Below, piece after piece: positions 36,612 to 46,637 of a stretch of 53,412 nt of DNA; positions within the stretch are counted from its first letter, which is position 1; each line of letters begins with the position of its first letter. The translations under genes were made by a program, and so were the position numbers. Under the pieces are notes generated by a model. The model made no database searches. It was not told the DNA's origin and saw only the letters and a list, made by a program, of their open reading frames with translations. Source of the DNA: Xenococcus sp. MO_188.B8 (GTDB lineage: Bacteria > Cyanobacteriota > Cyanobacteriia > Cyanobacteriales > Xenococcaceae); assembly GCA_030065615.1 (NCBI GenBank), contig JASJDR010000037.1, positions 1 to 53,412 on the forward strand, read 5' to 3'.

Positions 36612-36986
36612 CTATAATTGAGAGCGAATTTCTTCGATGCGCTTACGATTTACACCTAAATCTGATTTACCTAAACGGGAAGCAGAACGAACTTGCACTA
36701 CATTAGCATCGGAGTCCCGGTAAAATTCTACATCGTCTACATAGCCCATTAATTTACTTTTAAATTCGGCATAGAGATAATTATCAGTTTCTTCGATAAT
36801 GGTGCTTCTCTCCATATTGGCTACTATGGTTTTGAGATCTGCGATCATGATAGGTGGAAGAGGCTCTATTTTAAATTTAGGATCTTCGCTTTGACTACAG
36901 ACGCAATTAGGTGTGCCAGGACAGGCTGCTAATTTACCATCTTTTACGCCTAGATTCGTGGGTCTAGTGCCTGAAAAATTGAACAT
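36612..36986 (-). CDS. DUF1499 family protein
   Basis: This 124-residue protein is typical of DUF1499: an N-terminal CPGTPNCVCSQ cysteine motif, YLYAEFKSKLMGYVDDVEF in the middle and VRSASRLGKSDLGVNRKRIE near the end. There is no signal peptide in this version. The function is unknown; related proteins are widespread in photosynthetic organisms. It is separated from cpeY by 660 bp and probably has its own promoter. Confidence 0.92.
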   Translation of the reverse strand: MFNFSGTRPTNLGVKDGKLAACPGTPNCVCSQSEDPKFKIEPLPPIMIADLKTIVANMERSTIIEETDNYLYAEFKSKLMGYVDDVEFYRDSDANVVQVRSASRLGKSDLGVNRKRIEEIRSQL

Positions 36987-37646
36987 ATTAGCCTTTATTT
37001 AGTTAAAATGGTTGATCTTTCTTAAGTATTGTGGCATTTTTCTCAGACTCTAGTTTACGAAATTTGTTGAGATATTGTGTTTTACGATCGCTTTTGATTT
37101 GGGAGTTATTTATTTAATCGATCAAATGTGGTTGGATTTTAGGCACGGGGTTGATGCTGTCGGCAGAGTTGAATTTAATACTATCTTTTTCTGTATTTTT
37201 AATAGTATCTTTAATCGATAATTTTTCTGATTGTAAATCTTTATTTTGTTGGATAGATATAGAGTTACAATGACTTTATTTGACAAGGTTATTGTCTATT
37301 CTGTCAATAAATAGTCGTAATTCAAAGCTAGAGTTCGTAATTTATGCTAAAATATACTCTAATCAAAAAAAGTTTTAAAAATAAAAAGTGCCAAAAAAAT
37401 AATTCCCCAAAAGCCTACAAACTTTACTGATAAAATTTTAGTTGTACTAGAAACTAATTCAATAATCAAAGAAGTTAAATTTGATAATATTTTAGTTTTA
37501 TTTACTCTAACACCACAAACTTTGTTAATCTTTTCTTGGAAAAATTTTGGGTAAAAATCTAGTATTTCTTAGTGCTTGATCGATTAAATCAATAATCATT
37601 AATAGTGGTTGGAGGATAAGTATTAGGAAAGAAAATACATCATCAA
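36987..37646. other. Intergenic region with a possible decayed small frame
   Basis: This is 660 bp of AT-rich DNA. On the minus strand, 37359-37568 is an open frame without a start codon. It ends in a hydrophobic stretch (FVGFWGIIFLALFIF), so it may be a remnant of a small membrane protein. A short ATG frame overlaps its 5' end in another phase, which would fit a frameshift. Nothing else was recognised. Confidence 0.35.
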
Positions 37647-38924
37647 TTATCTATTATTCATTATTGACTTGGCCTTAGAGCGAATTAATAAGTCTGGATC
37701 TTCTGCAACTAAAGACCATCCGGTATTATCTCCTAACTTTTCTAATGCTAACAAAGCTGCATATTTTAAATCAAAAATAGAAGTAGTTAGAGCCTCTTTT
37801 AGTAAAGGAATTGTATCAGTGGCACCCAATTCTCCTAAAGCCAAAGCAGCAGCAGCACGGGATTTTTGGAACTGAGGTTGCCTGTTTTGTAAGGCTTCGA
37901 GGATAATTTCTTTACTAGGTTGATATTTAAACCAGCCCAAAATTTTTACTATATGGTAGTGTGCACCATAGTCGCTACGCCCTTCTTGATGGTAATTTTC
38001 GATTAATGCATTAGGTGCTGTTGCTGCGTGTTCTTCTACTATGGTTTGAGTTCCTAAATAACAGCGTCCAAAATCGGTTTGATATAGTTCTCGCAATAAA
38101 AAGTCCCAAGATGGCTTTTGATCGTATTCATGTACCATTTCTAAATCTTGAGGATGATCGCGAATTACTGTCTCTAGATAGGGTTCAACTTCGGCAAAAG
38201 TCATCTTACCAGAAGCGATCGCGTTTTGGGCTAATAATCTTAATCCTCGAAGGCGAAAAGCTACCGAGACAGGAGCCTTAGTAATAGCAGGAATCGCTTG
38301 ATAATATTCGGCATCGATTAAATCTTGAATCGACAATCTGCGGGCGTTTACACTAGTATGCTGCAGAAATTCTACAACCTTGCCCATCTGGCTATAGTCT
38401 CCTGTTAACCGAGCGATAGCAGTGATTGCGGCACTGGCAATGGGTTCATCATCTGAGTCTTTAAAAGGCTCGATTTTCTCTAATGCTGGTTGGTAGTCAA
38501 ATTTGGCTAAGGTTTGAATAATTAAGCGGTAGCTTTGTTCTGGCTGCTCTAAGAGATTCGCGATCGCAGATAAAATCTGCTCATCATCTGTGCCAATTTG
38601 ACCAATCGCCCAAACAGCATTCTCTACAGTATAGCTATCTTCATCTGTGAGACATTTTTGAATAATTGGCAAAGCATTTCTAGCGTTTAACCGCCCTAAA
38701 CTTTCTACCGCTTTGCGTCGGGCAATCCGATGAAACATATCAGGGTTGAGATCTTCTATGGTTTCAATCAGAGCGTTGATACTTCGTTCTGTAGGGAAGT
38801 TAATGAGATGGGATGCAGCGACATAACGTTCTGATTTATCTTCTAATTCTTCTAGGGGTTTCTTTAACAGAGTGATCGCATAATCCTCAGTTAAATTGAA
38901 CATATTAGCAAATCTATTATCCAT
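37647..38924 (-). CDS. cpeY: CpeY-type HEAT-repeat phycobilin lyase
   Basis: The 425 residues of HEAT-like repeats match the CpeY group of the CpcE/F lyase clan in length and motifs: RYVAASHLINFPTERSINAL, ENAVWAIGQIGT, RLTGDYSQMGKVVEFLQH, TDFGRCYLGT and QFQKSRAAAALALGELG. CpeY attaches phycoerythrobilin to a Cys of alpha-phycoerythrin, often with CpeZ. Neither CpeZ nor phycoerythrin genes are in the window. A related lyase acting on another phycobiliprotein is possible. The product suggests the organism makes an accessory phycobiliprotein that the giant linker may serve. Confidence 0.8.
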   Translation of the reverse strand: MDNRFANMFNLTEDYAITLLKKPLEELEDKSERYVAASHLINFPTERSINALIETIEDLNPDMFHRIARRKAVESLGRLNARNALPIIQKCLTDEDSYTVENAVWAIGQIGTDDEQILSAIANLLEQPEQSYRLIIQTLAKFDYQPALEKIEPFKDSDDEPIASAAITAIARLTGDYSQMGKVVEFLQHTSVNARRLSIQDLIDAEYYQAIPAITKAPVSVAFRLRGLRLLAQNAIASGKMTFAEVEPYLETVIRDHPQDLEMVHEYDQKPSWDFLLRELYQTDFGRCYLGTQTIVEEHAATAPNALIENYHQEGRSDYGAHYHIVKILGWFKYQPSKEIILEALQNRQPQFQKSRAAAALALGELGATDTIPLLKEALTTSIFDLKYAALLALEKLGDNTGWSLVAEDPDLLIRSKAKSIMNNR

Positions 38925-39172
38925 TATTTCACTTAAAAGTTATAAATTATTAAGAGACAGCATAGGTCGTAATACCAATTCGCGTTCTAAGTCGCAATTC
39001 TCAGATATTGAATTGGGAAATACTCCCCGTCTCCATCTGAAAAGCTACTCTTGTGAGTACAACTTGGTATAACCATTAGTTTATCGGCTTCTTGTGTCTA
39101 ATTCATAATTAATTGATTGCTAAATTCAATTTAGTCTTATAATTGTAATTAAAGTATCATGTAATTCTGACT

Positions 39173-40630
39173 GTGAACCAGATACATATAGTCGATAATC
39201 AAGAATATGTGATTATTGATCAGCATTTTCAAATCGTAGACTTTTCGGCTGCTGTGGACGAATATGCGGCTGTTCCAGAAAATGTAATCTTAGGCCAAGA
39301 TATCCGTCTTAGCTTCCCAGAGATTGTTGGCCTGGAAAAAACTATAGAGCTAATTCTTAACGAACAGCAAAATAACTTTACTTTAAAAGCAATTGCGAAA
39401 AATCAAGCAGATAATCAAGTAATTTATTTTGATATTTATTTAGAAAAGGTTGAAAATTATCTAGTCTTACTGTTCAAAGATGTTACTGAGCTGATGATAG
39501 TCAAACAATCTTTGATGCAGAAAGTTAATGAAGCAGAATTATCATTAAGCACTCTCAAAAGATTTGAGAATTGCACTAATAGAATTATCGCTTCAATGGG
39601 AGAACTGTTAATTATTACCAAATCATCAGGAATTATTGAGCGTGTCAACAAAGCAGCCAAAACAATTTTAGGCTATTGTAAATCTGATTTTATTGATCAT
39701 CATATTAGTTTATTTATTAATGATTCCAAGTTTGATTTTGAGGAGATTTATAATTCTTTACTAGCAGAAGATAATTCTCTTAAAAAATATGAGTTCGCTT
39801 GTGAAACAACCGAAAGAGAATTAGTAGAAATAGCATTCAACTGTTTTCTGGTTCCGACAGAAGTTAAAGATGTGCTCAATTGTGTTTTTATTGGTCGAGA
39901 TATTACAATTCGCAAGCAAGCCGAAGCAGAAATTCGCCAGGCATTAGAAAAAGAAAGGGAACTAACCCAACTAAAATCTCGTTTTATTTCTATGGCTTCC
40001 CATGAATTTCGTAATCCTTTGAGCAGTATTTTAATTAGTGCTGATGCTTTAGCAAATTCTAAAGATAATATTTCGTCGGCAGATTTTGATTTTTATGTAA
40101 CATTTATTAAAAATGCTGCTCTCAATATGAATTCGCTATTAGAAGATATATTATTAATTAGTAAACATGAAGCAGGCAAACAATCTTTTAACCCTAAAAA
40201 ATTGAATTTAGTAGAATTTGCCCAACAAATAATTCAAGAAATTTCCTTGAGTTTTCCTGATAGAAAAATTAATTTAATAATTGATGGAGATTTGTCTCAA
40301 GTTTCTGGTGACGATAAACTGTTATGGCATATTCTAACTAATGTCTTATCTAATGCTCTTAAATATTCGCCCTCAGAAACTACAGTAGATTTGTCATTAT
40401 CAAAAGAAGATGACAAATTTGTGATGAAAATTCGCGATCGCGGTATGGGGATTTCGCCAGAAGCTCAGAAACATATTTTTGAATCTTTTTATCGAGGAAA
40501 CAATGTCAAAGATCTTCCTGGTACGGGTTTAGGATTAGCTATCGTCAAAAGAGCGATCGATTTACACCAAGGTCAGATTATAATCACTAGCAGACCTAAT
40601 TTGGGAACCACAGTTAAGATTATATTGTGA
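39173..40630 (+). CDS. PAS-domain sensor histidine kinase
   Basis: GTG start, 485 residues. Two PAS-like regions (about 1-110 and 130-250) precede a HisKA domain with the phospho-acceptor H277 in SMASHEFRNPL. The HATPase domain has N-box NVLSNALKYSP, G1 RDRGMGIS and GTGLGLAI. There is no transmembrane segment, so the kinase is soluble. No response regulator is adjacent. The next gene starts 41 bp later and encodes a coiled-coil protein, which makes a two-gene unit likely. The signal is unknown. Confidence 0.92.
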   Translation: MNQIHIVDNQEYVIIDQHFQIVDFSAAVDEYAAVPENVILGQDIRLSFPEIVGLEKTIELILNEQQNNFTLKAIAKNQADNQVIYFDIYLEKVENYLVLLFKDVTELMIVKQSLMQKVNEAELSLSTLKRFENCTNRIIASMGELLIITKSSGIIERVNKAAKTILGYCKSDFIDHHISLFINDSKFDFEEIYNSLLAEDNSLKKYEFACETTERELVEIAFNCFLVPTEVKDVLNCVFIGRDITIRKQAEAEIRQALEKERELTQLKSRFISMASHEFRNPLSSILISADALANSKDNISSADFDFYVTFIKNAALNMNSLLEDILLISKHEAGKQSFNPKKLNLVEFAQQIIQEISLSFPDRKINLIIDGDLSQVSGDDKLLWHILTNVLSNALKYSPSETTVDLSLSKEDDKFVMKIRDRGMGISPEAQKHIFESFYRGNNVKDLPGTGLGLAIVKRAIDLHQGQIIITSRPNLGTTVKIIL

Positions 40631-40671
40631 GAAACTTATTTTATCTTATGATGTTTGAGAGGTAGTCAAAA

Positions 40672-41325
40672 ATGAATGAGATTACAAACGATGAAATGCG
40701 TCGTAAATTAGGTAATCTGACTCAAATAAGAGAGCTTTTATTTGGGGATCAAATTGAAGAATATAACAATAAATTCCAACAATATCAAAGGCATTTAGAA
40801 GAACTAGATTCTCATTTACAATCTCTAGACTCAAATTTAGAGCAATTCAAGCTAGAGCAAAAAAATAGACTAAATCAACTACAAAATGATTTGTCTAATG
40901 AGATTAATACTGCAATTAATTCTTTAGATAAAAAGCTTCATTATCTAGGCTTAAATACTAGTAATGAAGTTACTAAAATCAACAAATATATAGAAACAAA
41001 AACTGAAAAAAACTCGCAAATAATTGATGCGGTTTCTAAAAAAATTGAAGCTAAGAATCTGCACCTTAAGGAAGAAATAGAGCAAGCCAAAACCAGTTTA
41101 GAAAAAGATTTAGCTAGTTTGAAACAAGAATTATTAGAATTAATAGAAAAAAAATTAGCTAATTTTTCAAAGAATAATCTTTCTCGCCATGATTTAGCAG
41201 ATTTATTGTTTGAAGTTTGCCTAAAAATTAAGGGAACAGATCTAAAACCTGGACTTTTAAATTCGACTGACGACAATAAACAAATGAAAGCCGAATTAAT
41301 ACTTCCAGGGAACAGCGATCAGTAA
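40672..41325 (+). CDS. Coiled-coil protein paired with histidine kinase
   Basis: The 217 residues are almost entirely heptad-patterned coiled coil (about 25-165), rich in Lys, Glu, Gln and Asn. A conserved-looking N-terminus (MRRKLGNLTQIRELLFGDQI) and a short helical C-terminal module (SRHDLADLLFEVCLKIKG) flank it. GAGAGG lies 8-13 nt before the ATG. The short distance to the kinase gene suggests co-transcription and perhaps a scaffold or partner role. The biochemical function is unknown. Confidence 0.75.
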   Translation: MNEITNDEMRRKLGNLTQIRELLFGDQIEEYNNKFQQYQRHLEELDSHLQSLDSNLEQFKLEQKNRLNQLQNDLSNEINTAINSLDKKLHYLGLNTSNEVTKINKYIETKTEKNSQIIDAVSKKIEAKNLHLKEEIEQAKTSLEKDLASLKQELLELIEKKLANFSKNNLSRHDLADLLFEVCLKIKGTDLKPGLLNSTDDNKQMKAELILPGNSDQ

Positions 41326-41768
41326 AGTGAGTTCGATGAACTTCATCAAGAATCAAGTTGGGGTTGCTTAAAGAGAAAGGGGAAAAGCGGGAAGGAGACT
41401 TGAGCACAAAACTAATCAATTTTTGTCTCAATACCTAGATATATTAAGTCTCCTCCCGGAAACTATTTTCTTACCCTTAACCTTTAACCTATGATTTTTA
41501 AATCTTAATATAAATTGTCAAGCTGAGGTTAGACTATAGATTCAGATCGCGTCTCTCCTCACCCTATTAATTTGGGATTAGTAAGTAGTTTTTTAGAACA
41601 TTTAGATCCTAGATAGATCATCTGACATAGAAGATTGCCGAAGCTAAGGTTTATTAAGATCTACAAAATCATAAGGAATGGTGTATTTAACTACAGCAGA
41701 GCAAGTTGTCAGTAACTAAATATTAAATGATGAGGGCAAAATATCTTTTCCTATATCGATCAGAGTTT
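41326..41768. other. Intergenic DNA
   Basis: About 440 bp between two plus-strand genes. Apart from the optional 5' extension of the next gene, I see no coding frame, repeat or clear terminator. Confidence 0.45.
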
Positions 41769-43469
41769 ATGCAACCCAAAATCATTGTTTGTGGCTTAGG
41801 GCGTACTGGGGCTAAAATTTACAGCTTATTGAGACGGCAAGGGGCAGAAGTCGTCGGAATTAGCGATTGTCCTACAACCAAACAAGCAAGCGAACAAATC
41901 ATCATTGGCGATCCGCGAGCCAATACGACTCTAATTAAAGCTGGAATTAGACAAGCTCATACTTTAGTCCTAGCCTACAATGATGATGCTCTTAATTTAG
42001 CAATTTTGACTCAAGCAAGAATTCTCAATCCTCACATTCGGATTATCAATCGTTTACTCAATCAAACCTTAGGAGAAAGGCTTGACCTTACTTTACCAAA
42101 CCATTTTTCGATGAGCGTAGCTGCTCTTTCCGCGCCCATTTTTACTTTTGCAGCTCTAGGAAATAAAGCGATTGGACAATTGAAACTATTTAACTATACT
42201 TGGCCGATCCATGAAGAAGTCATTGACGATACTCATCCTTGGTATGGTAAAGAACTTAGGGAATTGTGGGAAGACCCTAACCGCATGTTAATTTATTATT
42301 TGCCAACTAAAGGTGAAATTGATTTGGTTTCAGCCATTGGGCAAGGAATTCGACTCGAGCCAGGAGATCGCCTGATTGTGGGCACTAAACCTCAAGTTTT
42401 TAACCATCGCTCTTCTTGGTTGCAAAAACTACTCAAAACATTTTTTAACATCCCTCGCTATCAGCATTATGCCCGTCCAGTAACTTTAATTAGTTTGACT
42501 TTACTAGCGCTCATCTGTTTAGCAACTCTTACTTATGTCAGTTTTAGCTTTGATACCTCGATTGTGGACGCGCTTTATTTCACTGTTGGCATGATCACTG
42601 GTGCAGGAGGCGAAGAGCAGGTTGCAGAATTTGCTTCCGATAACATCAAGGTTTTTACCGCCGTCATGATGATTGTTGGGGCTATAGTCATTGGCATTTG
42701 CTATGCCTTAATCAATGATTTTGTTTTAGGTAGTCGTTTTAGACAAGCACTAGATGCTGCCAGAATACCAAGAAAGAAGCATTATGTAGTCTGCGGACTA
42801 GGAGGTATCGGGATTCAAATTGCTCGCCAACTTCATTTTCAAGGATATGAGGTAGTTGCGATCGAATCAGATCATAATAATCGTTTTCTTCATTGTGCTC
42901 GTTCTTGGGGAATTCCAGTGATTCTTGAGGATGCCAGTTTACCCTCCACTCTCAAGGCAGTTAATCTTAAGCGAGCCGAAAGTTTAATTGCTGTTACTAG
43001 TCATGATACTGTGAATCTGGAAATTACCTTGACTGCTAAAGCTTTAGCACCTAATTTAAAAACTATTGTTCGGAGTAGCGATCCTCAATTTGCCCAATCG
43101 ATGCAAGAGGTATTTGATTTTGATTGCGTTTTATCTCCTGTGGAATTAGCGACTCATTCCTTTGCCGCCGCAGCTTTAGGCGGTCGAATTCTGGGGAATG
43201 GCATGACTCAAGATTTACTCTGGGTAGCCCTAGCGAGTTTAATTACTTCTGGGCATCCTTTTGTTGCTCAAACTGTTCGAGAAGCAGCAATTAAAGCTGA
43301 TTTTGTACCGTTATATGTAGAGAGAAACAATCAAACTCTCCATGGTTGGCAATTATTGGATATCTGTCTGCAACCTCAAGATATTCTATATTTAACTATG
43401 CCCGCTAGCCGCTTAGAACAATTGTGGCGAACCCCCACCTCAAACGAGTTAATTCTCGATCAACTTTGA
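41769..43469 (+). CDS. Two-RCK potassium-channel-like protein (TrkA-N)
   Basis: An ATG at 41727 is possible, but ATG 41769 gives the usual start MQPKIIVCGLGRTG and 566 residues. An N-terminal RCK/TrkA-N domain (GLGRTG) is followed by a TrkA-C-like part. Then come a two-helix ion-channel module (about 240-325) and a second RCK domain with CGLGGIGIQIARQ. The pore loop reads FTVGMITGAGGEEQ in place of a T-V-G-Y-G filter. The family joins NAD(H)-binding gating domains to a K+ pore in the cytoplasmic or thylakoid membrane. With this filter, selectivity for potassium is doubtful. Confidence 0.85.
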   Translation: MQPKIIVCGLGRTGAKIYSLLRRQGAEVVGISDCPTTKQASEQIIIGDPRANTTLIKAGIRQAHTLVLAYNDDALNLAILTQARILNPHIRIINRLLNQTLGERLDLTLPNHFSMSVAALSAPIFTFAALGNKAIGQLKLFNYTWPIHEEVIDDTHPWYGKELRELWEDPNRMLIYYLPTKGEIDLVSAIGQGIRLEPGDRLIVGTKPQVFNHRSSWLQKLLKTFFNIPRYQHYARPVTLISLTLLALICLATLTYVSFSFDTSIVDALYFTVGMITGAGGEEQVAEFASDNIKVFTAVMMIVGAIVIGICYALINDFVLGSRFRQALDAARIPRKKHYVVCGLGGIGIQIARQLHFQGYEVVAIESDHNNRFLHCARSWGIPVILEDASLPSTLKAVNLKRAESLIAVTSHDTVNLEITLTAKALAPNLKTIVRSSDPQFAQSMQEVFDFDCVLSPVELATHSFAAAALGGRILGNGMTQDLLWVALASLITSGHPFVAQTVREAAIKADFVPLYVERNNQTLHGWQLLDICLQPQDILYLTMPASRLEQLWRTPTSNELILDQL

Positions 43470-43612
43470 CGTGGTTTAGTTTTACTGCAAAATCTAAAAA
43501 GAAAGTCTTTTTGTACAATCAGAACTAGCAAAAATAATCATAATAGATATCTGATGCTAATTAGTTGTCTTTTAATTTTCAATTTTTAGCTCTATTACTG
43601 ATTGCAAAAAGT

Positions 43613-44131
43613 TTAAAATCCTAGTAGTTGCCAAAGGTTAATTTTATAGTAAATTGACTGCACACCCCGTTCGTTAGAGATAAATCTATTAGCTTGTAAT
43701 TGAGGTTCAAGAACTGAATCTAAAACAACATTAGCAGCATCAACTGGGTTATCTGCAGGAGGAAGAGTGAGTAAGACTAAGTTGCATTCATTGCTTTTGC
43801 CGGTTGCACAAATGACAGGAATCTTGTCTAGTTTAGTACTCTTGAAGCTAACAGAAGATAAGTCGTTCTCGGAAGCTAAATAATTTTCCAGTTGTTGAGA
43901 TGCATTATTACAAAGTTGTTGAGGATTAGTTCCTTCAGGAAGAGCCTCGCTTTTCCAATAAAAAATGGGTTGTAGATTGCCATTTTTGGTCTTGGCTATG
44001 GTAGTGGGGATTCCTTCATCTGCTTGACAGAAAAAAGTTGTTTCTGATGATTGTCCATAAACAGGAGTTATTCCCCAAGCAACTGTTATGGCGGTTAATA
44101 ATGAGCGCAGAAATATATATTTAATGTTCAT
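43613..44131 (-). CDS. COP23 domain protein
   Basis: The frame is open from an ATG at 44176, but ATG 44131 places a proper signal peptide at the N-terminus (MNIKYIFLRSLLTAITVAWG, cleavage after VYG). This gives 172 residues. ETTFFCQ, IFYWKS and ICATGKSNECNLVLLTL match the COP23 family, named after a circadian oscillating protein of a unicellular cyanobacterium. Two to four Cys probably form disulfides outside the cytoplasm. The function is unknown. It is monocistronic. Confidence 0.85.
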   Translation of the reverse strand: MNIKYIFLRSLLTAITVAWGITPVYGQSSETTFFCQADEGIPTTIAKTKNGNLQPIFYWKSEALPEGTNPQQLCNNASQQLENYLASENDLSSVSFKSTKLDKIPVICATGKSNECNLVLLTLPPADNPVDAANVVLDSVLEPQLQANRFISNERGVQSIYYKINLWQLLGF

Positions 44132-44176
44132 TTTTTGATCTAGAGAAATAACTGAAATTTTTAAGTTAAGAATCAA

Positions 44177-44613
44177 TTTATAGCACTCCTAAATCATTTG
44201 TGAAGCGGTACAGCCCTTGGCAAGATGTTCGTGCAAAGTACATGCTTCTCAAGCACAGTACCATCTATTTTCATTACTCCCATAGGATTGCTATATATCC
44301 ATGAATCTATACTTAAGCTGAGAGCTATCTATTACTAGTGTAGAATCTCCTCAACAAGGAAATGACTTGCTAAATAATTATTTAAATAAGTTCAACAATA
44401 TTATTAATCCTTTTAATTTATTTTCAAACAATAATTTTATGATTTTATTGAAATTGAAAAACTAGGTTTTAGCGCCATCTTTCCCTATAAATTTTATGAT
44501 TTATTCTTGACTTTTGACGAGCGCTATAAGAGTAGCTTCAAGACAAATACAATAACTAGAGATCCTAACTAATGAATTAATCAACCAAAGCTCCTTTCTG
44601 CCGCCGATGAATT
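44177..44613. other. Intergenic DNA
   Basis: 437 bp upstream of the COP23 gene and downstream of PBP2. It is AT-rich. I see no coding frame and no convincing hairpin-plus-T terminator. Confidence 0.45.
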
Positions 44614-46404
44614 TTACTCATCGACCGAACGCCCGAGTCGTGACTTGAAATAGGTTTCCATAACTTCTTTGACCATCGGTGCGGCAACTGAACCACCACC
44701 ACCACCAGAATGTTCGGCAAAAGCAACAACGACAATTTCTGGTTGCTCAAAAGGTGCAAAGGCTCCAAACCAAGCATGAGCTTCTCCAGGAGGAGCTTCT
44801 GCGGTACCGCTTTTTCCCGCAGCAGGGGGTAAGGTGGGGACATTTAATCTCCCTCCCGTACCACCCTTTACTACTTGCCTCAGTCCCTTTTTCAGCGTGC
44901 TAACAGTACTGGGTTGTAAATTCAAATTTACTTTATTGGTTGGTTTATCTTGCAGAAGATGGGGTTGCACTCGATAACCATTATTGGCGATCGCAGAAAA
45001 CATTACTGCTACTTGCAAAGGAGTAGCAATAGTAAAACCTTGACCAATAGACATATTAACCGTGTCTCCAACAGTCCAGCCCCAGTTATTAAAATTGCGA
45101 CGTTTCCAAGCATCGTCAGCAATCAAGCCAGAAGTTTCTCCTTGTAACTCAATACCTGTTTTTGCGCCCAACCCATAGTTGCGCGCCCATTTAATTAGTT
45201 CTTTGCCTCCTACTCCCCGCCCTATTTGACCATGAAATGTATTACTACTCCAAGCTAAAGCTCCCACATAACCCATCGGACCAAAACCTCGCCGATTCCA
45301 TTCTTGAAAGATAGTTCCTCCAACATTGAGAGCAGGATAGGTTCCCAAGATAGTATTGGGAGGAAATTTCCCTGATTCCATTCCCGCTGTATCAGTGACA
45401 ATTTTAAAGGTAGAAGCGGGAGGAAAACCCCGTAACGCCATATTTAAAAAAGGATTACCCTTTTTCTTCAGTTCGCGCCAAGTATCGGCAGTAATCCGAG
45501 AGGAAAAAATATTAGGATCGAACCTGGGATAACTCGCCATAGCTAAAACTGAGCCGTCCTCGGGGTTAAGCGCCACGATCGCACCTTTTTGGCTTCCCAA
45601 GGCTGCTTCGGCTGCTTTTTGAACTTCTAAATCAATAGTGATTTTAATATTTTGTCCCGAGTCTGGGAGGTTTTCTCCTAGTACTCCAGTAATAAGTCCT
45701 GCCCCATCTACTTCTAAGTTTAAGCCACCCCATGTTCCTCTTAATAGATGTTCATAGGAGGCTTCTACTCCCATTCTGCCAATCACATCTCCAAGACGAT
45801 AGCTATCGCTTTGCTTATTAGCCAGTTCTGCTCGATTGAGTTCTCCTGTATAGCCTAGGATATGGGATGCGACTTCACCCTGGGGATAGTAACGTATTTT
45901 ACCGATATCTACTTCTACCCATTCAATAAGCTCGCGAAATTCTTGAATTGCGGTGATTTGGGCTGGGGTGAGATTACGAGCAATGGGAATGAGACTAGGA
46001 TAGTTTATCCCTGCGGCTTCGACACGCTTTTGCAGATCTTGTGCGGGAATATCCAGTATTTTTGCTAAAAAATCTCTATTTTGCGGCCAATTTTCCTGTT
46101 GTTGAGCTTTTGGCCAGAGATAGGCAGAATGGGATAAACGAGTTGTGGCCAGAATTTTGCCTCGACGATCTAGAATATTACCCCTAACTGGTGGTTTAGG
46201 TACGGTACGAGTTCTGTTTTCTTCGGCTTTAATACTATTGAGGTCACCTTGTTCTAATTGGAGATAAACTAAGCGCCAACCAATCCCACCGAACAGGATC
46301 ATGCCGATACTGAGCATGATCACAAAAGATTGCCACTGACGAGTGAAGATCGTTTCTGTTTCTGAATTTTTAGTTCTCGAATAAGAAGAACCCGTAGTAG
46401 CCAT
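44614..46404 (-). CDS. mrdA: Penicillin-binding protein 2 (peptidoglycan D,D-transpeptidase)
   Basis: 596 residues: a short cytoplasmic N-terminus, one membrane helix (about 28-50), a PBP dimer domain starting VRGNILDRRGKILA, and the transpeptidase domain. Catalytic motifs are ASTFK (Ser-x-x-Lys), SSN and KSGTAE. Class B PBP2 cross-links side-wall peptidoglycan with the elongasome (MreBCD, RodA). The glycine-rich SGGGGGSVAAP near the end is usual for cyanobacterial homologues. No rodA or mre genes are adjacent. Confidence 0.95.
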   Translation of the reverse strand: MATTGSSYSRTKNSETETIFTRQWQSFVIMLSIGMILFGGIGWRLVYLQLEQGDLNSIKAEENRTRTVPKPPVRGNILDRRGKILATTRLSHSAYLWPKAQQQENWPQNRDFLAKILDIPAQDLQKRVEAAGINYPSLIPIARNLTPAQITAIQEFRELIEWVEVDIGKIRYYPQGEVASHILGYTGELNRAELANKQSDSYRLGDVIGRMGVEASYEHLLRGTWGGLNLEVDGAGLITGVLGENLPDSGQNIKITIDLEVQKAAEAALGSQKGAIVALNPEDGSVLAMASYPRFDPNIFSSRITADTWRELKKKGNPFLNMALRGFPPASTFKIVTDTAGMESGKFPPNTILGTYPALNVGGTIFQEWNRRGFGPMGYVGALAWSSNTFHGQIGRGVGGKELIKWARNYGLGAKTGIELQGETSGLIADDAWKRRNFNNWGWTVGDTVNMSIGQGFTIATPLQVAVMFSAIANNGYRVQPHLLQDKPTNKVNLNLQPSTVSTLKKGLRQVVKGGTGGRLNVPTLPPAAGKSGTAEAPPGEAHAWFGAFAPFEQPEIVVVAFAEHSGGGGGSVAAPMVKEVMETYFKSRLGRSVDE

Positions 46405-46637
46405 TGATGATTATTGTTTAAAGTGATTATTGTTTAAAGTTTTAGAGCTATTATATTTGAGGATCTGTCATCGAACTCGCGCGTTCCCTTACAGATTAAA
46501 AATCCGCTCTCTTGGATCAGTATTCCCGCGCTCGTTAAATTAATTTGATCTTAGCCGAGGTTTGGGCAATGTGAAACTTTTTTTGCGAAAAACTGGTCTT
46601 TGACTTTTAAGATTTTAAAAGCTACTTTTCCCAGACC

